DNA of 64,000 nt, taken from Chloroflexota bacterium (GTDB taxonomy: Bacteria > Chloroflexota > Anaerolineae > Caldilineales > Caldilineaceae). The notes beneath the pieces were generated by a model. It saw only the letters and a program-made list of their open reading frames with translations. It did not search any database and was not told the DNA's origin. This document shows, in pieces, positions 8,280 through 15,585 of this stretch. The DNA lies in NCBI GenBank assembly GCA_018969295.1, contig JAGWYN010000019.1:11952-75951 (forward strand), read 5' to 3'. The translations under genes and the position numbers were made by a program. Numbering within the stretch: position 1 is the stretch's first letter; each line of letters starts with the position of its first letter.

Positions 8280-9578
8280 TCAAGCAAAGCGGATGCGCGG
8301 GTTCAAATAAAGATAGAGCAGGTCGCCGGCCAGCCGGGTGAGCACGGCGATCGACACGGTCAGCATAGCGGCGGCGGCGACCGCGTTGAAATCACCGAAG
8401 ATGGCTGCATCGTAGATGTAGCTGCCCAGCCCGGGGATGCCGAAGAGCACTTCGACCACGATGACGCCGCCGATCAGCCAGTTGATCTGCAGCATGATCA
8501 CCGTGACGGGGGCCAGCAGTGCGTTGCGCAGCGCGTGGCGGAAGATCACCCGCTGGCGCGGCAGCCCTTTGAGGAAGGCGGTGCGGATATAGGGAGTTTG
8601 CATCACCTCGGCCATGCTGGCCCGGGTGATGCGGGCAACGTAGCCAAATTCGGCCGCCATCAAAGTCAGAATGGGCAGCACCAGAATTTTGGGGTCGCGC
8701 AGAATGGCATCTCCGGTCAAAAAGACAGCGGTCGCCGGGAGCCAGCGCAGCCAGATGCCGAAGATCAGGATCAGAAAGATGCCGATCACAAATTCTGGGG
8801 TCGCGGTAAAACCCAGCCCGGTGATCGAGATAATGCGGTCGAGCGGTCTGCCTTCGTGGACACCGGCCAGCACCCCGCAGAAAAGGGCCAGCGGCATCAC
8901 GAGCAAAAAGGCTGCGCCGGCCAGGATCAGGCTGTTGGCTGCGCGTGAAAAGATCGTGGCCGAGACTGGCCGATTGCTTTGCAGCGACATCCCGGCATCC
9001 CCACGCACGATGCCTTTGCGCAGCGGGATATAGTGTTGGGGGCCGCCGCGCTCGCTGCGTACCCCCGCCTCGCTCAACACCAGCACCTCCAGATCGCTGC
9101 CGCGCTGCCACTGCACCAGGTTGTTGCGGATGTCGACGCCCCAGAAAATCTCGCTGCCGTCGGGGGCGCGCTGCCAGACGGTCTGCGCAGGTGCTGTCGA
9201 TTCAGTGCCGTCGGCCGCTCGTTGGATGGCCGTCAGCTCGCCGTCGACGAGCCGCCAGCGGGTCAAGACACCGGCGACTTCGGCCCACCATTCGGCTTCC
9301 CCGCTCTGTGGATTGGGGGTGGTCACCAGCGGATAGGCAGAGAGTGGGCGGGCCCGCCAGTCGCTGCCCACCAGCCAGTCCAGATAGCGCTGCCAGGCGG
9401 GGGCGTCCAGACCCAGCTGTCGGCGCAGCGAGTCGCGCTGCTCCGGGCTGGCAAAAACCCCCAGCAGCCGTACGGTGATGTCTCCGCCTGCCACTTCGAG
9501 GAGCAAAAAGAGCAGCGCAGAGACGAGCAGCATCGTTGTGCCCATTGAAACAAGGTTGCGGACCAAAAAACGTGCCAT
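8280..9578 (-). CDS. ABC importer permease, DppB-like, with large external insertion
   Basis: The 432-residue protein has one N-terminal span, a long hydrophilic region and then the usual DppB permease core with the EEL-like coupling loop and several spans. Family members are about 310-340 residues. The extra length lies after the first span (about residues 55-185), including a WWAEVAGVLTRWRL stretch, and is predicted to sit outside the membrane, perhaps contacting the binding protein. The start is ATG 9578 with a GGGAG upstream; the longer frame to 9680 has no family match. It is separated from the next gene by zero bases. Confidence 0.9.
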   Translation of the reverse strand: MARFLVRNLVSMGTTMLLVSALLFLLLEVAGGDITVRLLGVFASPEQRDSLRRQLGLDAPAWQRYLDWLVGSDWRARPLSAYPLVTTPNPQSGEAEWWAEVAGVLTRWRLVDGELTAIQRAADGTESTAPAQTVWQRAPDGSEIFWGVDIRNNLVQWQRGSDLEVLVLSEAGVRSERGGPQHYIPLRKGIVRGDAGMSLQSNRPVSATIFSRAANSLILAGAAFLLVMPLALFCGVLAGVHEGRPLDRIISITGLGFTATPEFVIGIFLILIFGIWLRWLPATAVFLTGDAILRDPKILVLPILTLMAAEFGYVARITRASMAEVMQTPYIRTAFLKGLPRQRVIFRHALRNALLAPVTVIMLQINWLIGGVIVVEVLFGIPGLGSYIYDAAIFGDFNAVAAAAMLTVSIAVLTRLAGDLLYLYLNPRIRFA

Positions 9579-9656
9579 ACAGACTGTCTCCCTGCCCTCT
9601 GCCAGCCGCCCCAGAGGGCGGCTGTAGAGTTGGCAATGCCGGTAGAGAAGAAGGGG

Positions 9657-9688
9657 GGCTGTCTGTGCTGCAGGCAACACAGACAGCC
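9657..9688 (-). terminator. Intercistronic hairpin after the binding-protein gene
   Basis: A perfect 11-bp stem, GGCTGTCTGTG / CACAGACAGCC, with a 10-nt loop lies 8 bp after the binding-protein stop codon. No U-run follows in the minus transcript, so it is more likely an mRNA-stabilising or partial-termination element that lets the binding protein be made in excess over the permeases, as seen in other ABC operons. Confidence 0.6.
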
Positions 9689-9695
9689 AGGTCGT

Positions 9696-11360
9696 TTACT
9701 GCTGTTTCCAGACCGAATAATAGAAATCGAAGTTGGCCGGGTGGGCGATCACATTCTGGAACTCTTTGCGGATGATCTCCCACTCATTGGTCCAGTAGCT
9801 GTTGCCGATGGGGCCACGTTCTTGCATGATATCTTCCAGCTCCCCGATGATCTCGCGGCGTGCTTCGATGTCGAGGGTCAGCTCGGCCTGGCGCAATTTT
9901 TCGGAGAATTCGGCGTCTACCCAGCGGGTCTCGTTCCAAGGGACGGGGTTTCCGTCGGCGTCGGCGATGTAGGCGAGAGGGGGCACCATGGTGTCAAGCG
10001 AGCGGTGGGCCCAGATCGTAATCCCGAGCGGCACCTCGGTCCAGCGATCCCAGTAGCCGTTGGGTTCGGTGATATCGAGTGTGATGTCGAACCCGCCGGC
10101 CGCTGCGGACTCGCGCAGGGTCTGGGCGATTTCGGGTTCGGAGAGGTCGTTTTTGGTCGACAGGGTCACCTGCAGGGGCAGTTGGATCCCTTTCTCGGCT
10201 GCGTACTCTTCCAAGAGCGCGAGCGCGCCTTCCGGGTCGTAGGCTGGGATGGGGCGTTCGGCATAGGCTGGGTGCACCGGCGAGAAATGAGCGTCCAGCG
10301 AGAGGACTCCTTCTCCGTTGTAGGAGAGGTCGAGGATCTTCTGGCGGTCCTGGCACATCTTCAGGGCCGTGCGCACACGGTTGTCATTCCAGGGTTCCTG
10401 GTCGACGCGCATACGAACCACAAAACAATTGGCGGTCGCCACACCTTGGATCTGCAGATCTGGGTTGTCTTTCAGTGCCAGGAAGTCGCTGGGCCGCGGT
10501 TTGAAGAGGGTATCGAGCTGGCCGCCCTGGATCGCGGCGACGGAGGCATCTTTGTCGACGCTGACGAAGACAATTTCGTCCAGATAGGGGAGCGGGCTGC
10601 CGTCTTCGCCCATCTGCCAGTAGTCGGTGCGTGCTTTGAAGGAGGCGCGTTCGCCTTCCAGGTATTCGACCAATGTGAAGGCACCGGTGCCGATCGGCTG
10701 TTTCACCCAATCTCCCTGGAAGTCTCGGTGCAAGATCGCGGCTGGGTAGTGGAAAAGGTGTTCGGGCACGCCGATGTTGGCGGAGGCCAGGTTGAGGCGT
10801 ATCGTGTAGTCGTCGACTTTTTCGACGCTGTTCATGCCGTCCAGATAGGAGAGGAGGCCGAGCATCGAAGAGCCGACTTCGGGGTCGAGCCACTGGCTGA
10901 AGCTGTAGAGCACGTCGTCCGCAGTCAGGTCGTCGCCGTTGTTGAATTTGATGCCCTGTCGCAGCTTGAGGGTCCAGGTTTTCACATCGTCGCTGGCTTC
11001 CCAGCTTTCGAGCAAAGAGGGACGTGTGATGTTGTCCGGGCCGGTTTCGGTCAGGTATTCGTTGACCAGCCGAATCGCATTGGAGCCTTCTACCCACGAC
11101 AGGCGGGCTGGGTGGTCGATCTGCTGGATCAGCATGCCCTTGCGCAAGGTGCCGCCGCGTGTGATCCCGCCGGCAGCCGCCGGGGCTCCGACGCTGGCAG
11201 GAGCGGCTGCGGGCGCACAGCCGGCCAGCGCATAGGCGGTTCCGACGGAAACACCGAGCAGGGTGGTATAGCGCAGAAACTCGCGCCGATTGATCCGCCC
11301 GCGCTGCAATTTGTCGACCGCAGTGAGGGCTAAGGGGTGGATACGTGGTTCGCTCATCAT
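9696..11360 (-). CDS. ABC importer substrate-binding lipoprotein, family 5 (peptide/nickel)
   Basis: The 554-residue protein has a twin-arginine-like motif NRREFLRY at about 24-31, a hydrophobic stretch and a lipobox ALAGC with Cys at about 48, so it is probably exported folded by Tat and then lipid-anchored. The mature part matches extracellular solute-binding family 5, with motifs such as SWEASDDVKTWTLKLRQGIKFN and ADDVLYSF. The ligand is probably a peptide or similar. Two ATG codons lie at the start (11360 and 11357), both behind GGAGAG. It is the first gene of the importer operon and has its own promoter at 11406-11434. Confidence 0.93.
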   Translation of the reverse strand: MMSEPRIHPLALTAVDKLQRGRINRREFLRYTTLLGVSVGTAYALAGCAPAAAPASVGAPAAAGGITRGGTLRKGMLIQQIDHPARLSWVEGSNAIRLVNEYLTETGPDNITRPSLLESWEASDDVKTWTLKLRQGIKFNNGDDLTADDVLYSFSQWLDPEVGSSMLGLLSYLDGMNSVEKVDDYTIRLNLASANIGVPEHLFHYPAAILHRDFQGDWVKQPIGTGAFTLVEYLEGERASFKARTDYWQMGEDGSPLPYLDEIVFVSVDKDASVAAIQGGQLDTLFKPRPSDFLALKDNPDLQIQGVATANCFVVRMRVDQEPWNDNRVRTALKMCQDRQKILDLSYNGEGVLSLDAHFSPVHPAYAERPIPAYDPEGALALLEEYAAEKGIQLPLQVTLSTKNDLSEPEIAQTLRESAAAGGFDITLDITEPNGYWDRWTEVPLGITIWAHRSLDTMVPPLAYIADADGNPVPWNETRWVDAEFSEKLRQAELTLDIEARREIIGELEDIMQERGPIGNSYWTNEWEIIRKEFQNVIAHPANFDFYYSVWKQQ

Positions 11361-11405
11361 CGTCTCTCCTTGTGTACTTAAAATGGGGAAATAGAGTGCA
11401 CATAG

Positions 11406-11434
11406 ACCATACCAAAAATTTTAAGATTGTGCAA
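11406..11434 (-). promoter_or_regulatory. Sigma-70-type promoter of the importer operon
   Basis: On the minus strand TTGCAC (-35, 11434-11429), a 17-bp AT-rich spacer and TATGGT (-10, 11411-11406) are seen. The predicted leader to the binding-protein ATG is about 40 nt. Confidence 0.55.
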
Positions 11435-11530
11435 TTCGCGTTTTGGGGGCTGGGCCAGCGCAGGTCGCAGCAGACATGAACGGTTCACGCACTTCCCTGA
11501 CGAGTGAGCGGCCCCAGAGAGGCTGTTCTG

Positions 11531-11539
11531 TGGTATAGT
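11531..11539 (+). promoter_or_regulatory. Extended -10 of the Fur-family gene
   Basis: TGGTATAGT ends 6 bp before the ATG at 11546. With normal spacing transcription would begin at or next to the start codon, so the mRNA would be leaderless. There is no Shine-Dalgarno sequence, which agrees. Confidence 0.45.
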
Positions 11540-11545
11540 TCTTGT

Positions 11546-11983
11546 ATGACAAGCGAACTGATCAATCGGCTGCGCAAGGCCGGCTACAAGATCACTCCTC
11601 CGCGTCTGGCGGTGTTGGAAGTCATCCAGCGGGAGAGCGAACATCTCAACCCCCACGAGATCCTGGTGCAGGCCCAGCGCATCCACCCCCAGACCGGGCG
11701 GGCGACCGTCTATCGCACGCTTGAACTGTTGACTACCCTCGGCATGGTCCGCCCGATCTACGTCGGCGACAGCGGGCCGACGTACATCCGTGCAGAAGGT
11801 GGGCATCACCACCTTGTCTGTTCGGGCTGTGGCCGTGTGATCGATTTTGACGAATGCGTCGTCGAAAGCATGGAGCGGGAGTTGGAGGAGCGCTTTGGGT
11901 TTTGCATCCAGAGCCATCTGCTTGAATTTTATGGGATCTGTGCGTGCTGTCGCGAGGCTTCGAGGGTGACAAAAGAGGGATAG
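11546..11983 (+). CDS. Fur-family metalloregulator
   Basis: The 145-residue protein has the Fur/Zur/PerR winged helix (about 1-80), with recognition-helix motif GRATVYRTLELL. The metal-binding dimerisation half has a GGHHHLVC segment, a first CxxC pair (CSGC) and a second Cys pair near the C-terminus (CACC), which form the structural zinc site of the family. It represses or activates genes in response to Fe, Zn, Mn or peroxide; which one cannot be read from sequence. The start at ATG 11546 is close to the family start. It is divergent from the importer operon, which it might control. Its 3' end overlaps the methyltransferase gene on the other strand by 55 bp. Confidence 0.93.
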   Translation: MTSELINRLRKAGYKITPPRLAVLEVIQRESEHLNPHEILVQAQRIHPQTGRATVYRTLELLTTLGMVRPIYVGDSGPTYIRAEGGHHHLVCSGCGRVIDFDECVVESMERELEERFGFCIQSHLLEFYGICACCREASRVTKEG

Positions 11984-12738
11984 GCCAGGAAGGTTTGCCA
12001 GAAAGTCTCTCCTTCGCGGGCCAGATCGGCCGGGTCTACATCGGGTGGGCGCCACTGCAGCGCCTCCAATCCGGCCGCCTGGAAGGCTGCCCTGTAGGTG
12101 GCGCGGCTCAGATAGTAGTCGACAAAGCTGCACTCTGCTGCGTCACAGTCTGCTGCGTCACAGTCTGCTGCGTCACAGTCTGCTGCGTCACAGTCTGCTG
12201 CGTCCCCGTATGAAACCGTGATCGGGTCCCCTTCGCGCAGCGGGTCGGGTGCACTGTGGGTTCGTCCATACTGTTGAAGGAGAGGGTAGGCTGCAGGGGG
12301 CAGTTCCAGGTTGTGGTTGAAGCCGAAAAACCGTCCACCTTCTTTGAGGTGGGCGGCGATCCCGCGGCACATCGCTGCCAGTTCAGTGTAGCTTCGGGCA
12401 TGGTTGAGCATAAAAAAAGAGACCACCAGGTCAAACTGGCCGAGTGGTTCGAGCGTGCACACATCGGCCAGATGGTACTGGATGCCAGAGGGCTGTTTGG
12501 CTTCTGCCTCCCGGGCCAGGGCAATCATAGAGGGCGATTGGTCGACCCCGACCACCGCAGCTGCCCCGCGTTGTTGGAGCTGCCGCGTGTAGAAACCTTC
12601 CCCACAGCCCAGGTCGAGCACCCTCAGCCCGTCCAGGGGACCGATCTGCTGTTGGAAGGTGTAGGCTTCTGCCCGGCAGAGGGGAGAGTTCGGGTCGCGG
12701 ACGAGCCTTTGATACTCTTGGGCAATCTGTTCGTACAT
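11929..12738 (-). CDS. Class I SAM-dependent methyltransferase with expanded pentapeptide repeat
   Basis: The 269-residue protein has motif I VLDLGCGEGFYTRQL (about 40-54), the acidic VGVDQSP strand, and a following FDLVVSFFMLNH motif, so it is a Rossmann-fold methyltransferase of the UbiE/Tam type. The substrate is unknown. About residues 178-203 consist of repeated DAADC units from a 15-bp tandem repeat in the DNA, an unusual insertion just before the SFVDYYLSRATYRAAFQAAG region. ATG 12738 has GGAG six bases upstream. The gene lies 51 bp after the P-type ATPase stop and is probably cotranscribed with it. The C-terminus overlaps the convergent Fur-family gene. Confidence 0.85.
   Translation of the reverse strand: MYEQIAQEYQRLVRDPNSPLCRAEAYTFQQQIGPLDGLRVLDLGCGEGFYTRQLQQRGAAAVVGVDQSPSMIALAREAEAKQPSGIQYHLADVCTLEPLGQFDLVVSFFMLNHARSYTELAAMCRGIAAHLKEGGRFFGFNHNLELPPAAYPLLQQYGRTHSAPDPLREGDPITVSYGDAADCDAADCDAADCDAADCDAAECSFVDYYLSRATYRAAFQAAGLEALQWRPPDVDPADLAREGETFWQTFLAYPSFVTLEASRQHAQIP
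12134..12205. repeat. 15-bp in-frame tandem repeat, about 4.8 copies
   Basis: The unit TCTGCTGCGTCACAG is repeated perfectly four times with a partial fifth inside the methyltransferase gene. The unit is a multiple of three, so copy-number change keeps the frame and adds or removes DAADC. Confidence 0.95.
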
Positions 12739-12750
12739 GATGGCTCCGAT

Positions 12751-12806
12751 GCGGTATGCAGTCAGCGGTATGCAGTCAGCGGTATGCAGTCAGCGGGATG
12801 CGGTCG
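12751..12806. repeat. 14-bp tandem repeat, about 4 copies, across the ATPase 3' end
   Basis: GCGGTATGCAGTCA occurs three times perfectly (12751-12792), then a diverged fourth copy (12793-12806). It spans the P-type ATPase stop codon and the gap to the methyltransferase start. The unit is not a multiple of three, so copy-number changes would alter the ATPase C-terminus or the spacing to the next gene. Confidence 0.92.
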
Positions 12807-14862
12807 GCTGGGAACGGGGGCGCTCTGCCGCAATCTGGCGACGGTACGCTGTCAGCGGGAGCGCCACATTGGCCAGGCCGGCGAGCAGGCTGAGGTTCGA
12901 GAGCAGGCCGGCGGCCAGCACCCCAAAATTGAGCAGATAGACCCCGGGGAGACACAACATCCCTGGGAGCAGCGAAATCAGCAGATTGGTGTGCTGGTTT
13001 TGTTCCAACTGGTGAGCAAGGGTGAAGAGCCGTGGCAGCTGGCCTAACTGCTGGTGCATGAGCATCACCTGTGCGAGGTCACGGGCGACGCTGGATGCGC
13101 CGTGCAGCGAGACGGCTACGTCTGCCTCGCGCAAGGCCAGGGCGTCGTTGAGGCCGTCTCCGACAAAACAGACTGTGCGTCCTTGGCGGCGCAGCTCGGC
13201 GACCACAGCTGCCTTGTCCTGGGGCAGCACGGCGGCGTGGAAGGTTGTGATGCCAAGCATCTGGGCCAGCCGTCGGGTAGGCTCTTCGTGGTCGCCAGAC
13301 AAAATTTGTATGTCCAGCTTATTTTGTTGCAGCTGAGCGACAACTTGAGCGGCTTCTGGACGCAGGGTGGGGCACAGTTCGACAGCTCCGCAGAGCGCAT
13401 GGTCGACGACGACGTAGACGAGTGTACCTCCAGCGCTGTGGCAGGCCTGGGCTGTGGCGCGCAGGCTGTCGGGCAACGCCACGCCGATCGTCTCCAGATA
13501 GCGTTCGCTGCCGACCTGGACGAGCTGGTCACCGAGGCGGGCCTGAATGCCGAGCCCGACAGTGTAGTGCACCGCGTCGGTGGCGGGCAGGGCAAGCTGG
13601 CGTTGGCGGGCAGCGTTGCACAACGCTCGAGCGATTGGGTGTTCCTGGTTTTGTTCGACGGTAGCTGCCAGCGCCAGCAGCTCGTCTTCGGAGAGAGCGG
13701 GCCACACGCGATGGCAGCGCACCACGGTCAGCGTTTCCAGCGTCAGGGTGCCGGTTTTGTCGAAGATCACTGTATCTACCCGTGGCAGTGTCTCCAGCGC
13801 TCGCCCATCTTTGACCAGAATCCCTTCCCGTGCAGCGATCTGCAGAAAATTGAGCACGCTGAAGGGAGAGAGGAGCCGCATCAGATAGCCGAAGGAAGAA
13901 AACAGGATGGCACCTGCACTGGCTGGGCCCAGGATCAGCAGCGTGAAGGCGCTCAGCCCCAGAACGGGCAGTGCACTCTGATCGGCAAGTGCTTCCCCTT
14001 TGGATTGCAGGGCCGTCTTGTGGTCGGCGGTTTTTTGCAGAATCTGCCCAATCTGGGCTGCGACCGTGGCACTGCCGGCCTGTTCGACGACGATGGTGAG
14101 ACGGCCGGCCAGCAGCACTGTATTGGCCAGCACCTGGCTGCCGGGGAGCCTCTCGACAGGCTGTGCTTCCCCGGTCAATTTGTGTTGGTCGACCAGGGCA
14201 AACCCATCGACCACCCGGCCGTCTACGGGGACAAGGGCACCTGTCTGGACAACCACCTGGTCGCCCACCTGCAACTCGGCGAACGGTCGTCTGACTTCAC
14301 GCCCTTCGACCAGAAGGGTGACTGACATTGGCTGGTCGCCGAACACATCGATCAGGTCGGCGATGGACTGGCTGCGCGTTTTGAGCAGGTACTTTTGGTT
14401 GAACGCAAAAATGGTAAGAAAGAGACATTCGACCCAATAATAGCCCAGCGCCACGTTGACAAACCCGATGATTCCGTCGATCAGGCTGATTCCCACACGT
14501 CGCTCGTGGACAAGTTCCTTCCAGGCCTGGCGAACAAAGGGCAGGTTCAGGTGCAAGATGCCGGGCAGCGCAGCCAGGTTGAGGAGCGACAGTGCTGGCA
14601 GAGCTCCCAGGCTGGTGACAGCCAGCAGCCCTGCGGACAACATCAGCTGTCGGTCTGCCTGCTGGACTGGCTCTAATCGACTGGGGGGAGGAGCCTTTTG
14701 GGATTCGGTCAGAAAGTGGATCAGTCGTTGGGGGCGTCGTTTTTGAGGTGCAGGCAGCAGCCAGCTCAAAGAAAAGGGATGCGGTGTCGGCGGGCGCGGC
14801 GGGGTGGGGAAAGTTGTGGGTGGCTGTTGTCGCGTCTTTTGCAGCGTCGTCGATGGGGTCAT
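12790..14862 (-). CDS. P-type (P1B-like) ATPase without HMA domain or CPx motif
   Basis: The 690-residue protein has actuator motif TGEAQPV, phosphorylation site DKTGTLTLE (Asp about 368), a nucleotide-domain HP motif (EHPIARA) and GDGLNDALAL, all marks of a P1B-type transporting ATPase. It lacks an N-terminal heavy-metal-binding domain; instead the first 60 residues are proline-rich. The transmembrane CPC motif expected upstream of GILVKDGRALE is missing: the aligned residues read FGY, with SPF about eight residues later. Ion specificity is therefore unclear. The start is ATG 14862, overlapping the upstream stop as ATGA, so translation is coupled to the small membrane protein. It is a paralogue of the ATPase at 23330-25666 in the biosynthetic cluster. 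Confidence 0.88.
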   Translation of the reverse strand: MTPSTTLQKTRQQPPTTFPTPPRPPTPHPFSLSWLLPAPQKRRPQRLIHFLTESQKAPPPSRLEPVQQADRQLMLSAGLLAVTSLGALPALSLLNLAALPGILHLNLPFVRQAWKELVHERRVGISLIDGIIGFVNVALGYYWVECLFLTIFAFNQKYLLKTRSQSIADLIDVFGDQPMSVTLLVEGREVRRPFAELQVGDQVVVQTGALVPVDGRVVDGFALVDQHKLTGEAQPVERLPGSQVLANTVLLAGRLTIVVEQAGSATVAAQIGQILQKTADHKTALQSKGEALADQSALPVLGLSAFTLLILGPASAGAILFSSFGYLMRLLSPFSVLNFLQIAAREGILVKDGRALETLPRVDTVIFDKTGTLTLETLTVVRCHRVWPALSEDELLALAATVEQNQEHPIARALCNAARQRQLALPATDAVHYTVGLGIQARLGDQLVQVGSERYLETIGVALPDSLRATAQACHSAGGTLVYVVVDHALCGAVELCPTLRPEAAQVVAQLQQNKLDIQILSGDHEEPTRRLAQMLGITTFHAAVLPQDKAAVVAELRRQGRTVCFVGDGLNDALALREADVAVSLHGASSVARDLAQVMLMHQQLGQLPRLFTLAHQLEQNQHTNLLISLLPGMLCLPGVYLLNFGVLAAGLLSNLSLLAGLANVALPLTAYRRQIAAERPRSQPTASR

Positions 14863-15353
14863 CGGGCAGCCGGGCCGGAGGTGCCTTGGGTGGATGTGAG
14901 CAGGCTGGAAAGCGTCTGTGCCGTCTGACCCTCTCGCCACTGCACACAGATCAACCCCAGTTCAGACAGCTTGGCAACCATGCCGATCGGATTTTCGAAG
15001 CCGTCGTACAGCCCATATTTGGCGAAATAGGGGATGATGTTGAGTGCGGCGTAGAGCATGGAGCCGTCGCGCACATAGCGTTGATAGGACTCGCGCTGGG
15101 GTAGGAAATAGCGCGCAGCCAGAAAAACCAGAAAGCCTGCGCCATCCAACACAAAGACGGTGCCTCCGTAGTAGAAATGGATGGCAGCGGTCGTCACGCT
15201 GAACACCGTGATCAACAAATCCCGGTTCCAGCGGTCTTCCTGCTGGATCAGGGTCTGGAGCTCTTCGGAGGTGCCAGGTTGCATCTTCAGCAGGTCGATC
15301 ATCCGTGAACGGTCGAGCTGGGGCTGAAATGGCTGCAAAATTCCTGCAAGCAT
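14859..15353 (-). CDS. Small membrane protein of unknown function, coupled to P-type ATPase
   Basis: The 164-residue protein has a hydrophilic N-terminal third, then two hydrophobic segments (about 48-64 and 67-85, around ITVFSVTTAAIHFYY and VLDGAGFLVFLAARY) and a cytoplasmic-looking C-terminus. No family is recognised. It is first in a three-gene minus-strand operon and overlaps the ATPase by four bases, so it may be a subunit or regulator of the pump. It is preceded by a clear promoter and by an 18-bp-arm inverted repeat in the leader. A second, single-gene ATPase in the biosynthetic cluster has no such partner. Confidence 0.65.
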   Translation of the reverse strand: MLAGILQPFQPQLDRSRMIDLLKMQPGTSEELQTLIQQEDRWNRDLLITVFSVTTAAIHFYYGGTVFVLDGAGFLVFLAARYFLPQRESYQRYVRDGSMLYAALNIIPYFAKYGLYDGFENPIGMVAKLSELGLICVQWREGQTAQTLSSLLTSTQGTSGPAAR

Positions 15354-15372
15354 GGGGTGGATTCTCCTTGTT

Positions 15373-15413
15373 GTCGGGCAGCTTTACAGCAGATAGCTGT
15401 GAAGCTGCCCGAC
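15373..15413. promoter_or_regulatory. Long inverted repeat (operator or RNA hairpin) upstream of the membrane-protein/ATPase operon
   Basis: Arms 15373-15390 and 15396-15413 (each 18 bp, one mismatch that would be a G-U wobble in RNA) surround a 5-nt loop AGATA. On the minus strand it begins directly after the -10 hexamer and ends just before the AAGGAG ribosome-binding site. It could be a repressor operator over the transcription start, or a 5'-leader hairpin acting on translation. There is no U-run, so it is not a classical terminator. Confidence 0.75.
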
Positions 15414-15442
15414 AGTATACACGATGGCATGGGGGAAAACAA
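15414..15442 (-). promoter_or_regulatory. Promoter of the membrane-protein/ATPase/methyltransferase operon
   Basis: On the minus strand TTGTTT (15442-15437), 17 bp, TATACT (15419-15414). The inverted repeat follows immediately. Confidence 0.6.
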
Positions 15443-15508
15443 ATGTGGGGGGCCAGCCTCGAGCATCCGCAGGAGCTCTGCGTGTCAACAGAGATCCTGC
15501 AGAACGGG

Positions 15509-15537
15509 TTGTGAGCCGGGTCGGTTCGTGCGATAAT
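15509..15537 (+). promoter_or_regulatory. Promoter of the 3-HIBDH-like gene
   Basis: TTGTGA (15509-15514), 17-bp spacer, GATAAT (15532-15537), giving a leader of about 40 nt before ATG 15586. Confidence 0.55.
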
Positions 15538-15585
15538 TCGAGCAGACAAATGGGGCAATCTGGAGTTGTTGCAGAGGAGGTCTCG

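Noticed and set aside
8019..8948. 309-codon plus-strand frame over the permeases
   Set aside because: Asp/Gln/Gly-rich shadow of two membrane-protein genes; no start signal.
12134..12205. CRISPR array
   Set aside because: The units are directly joined 15-mers with no spacers, so it is a minisatellite.
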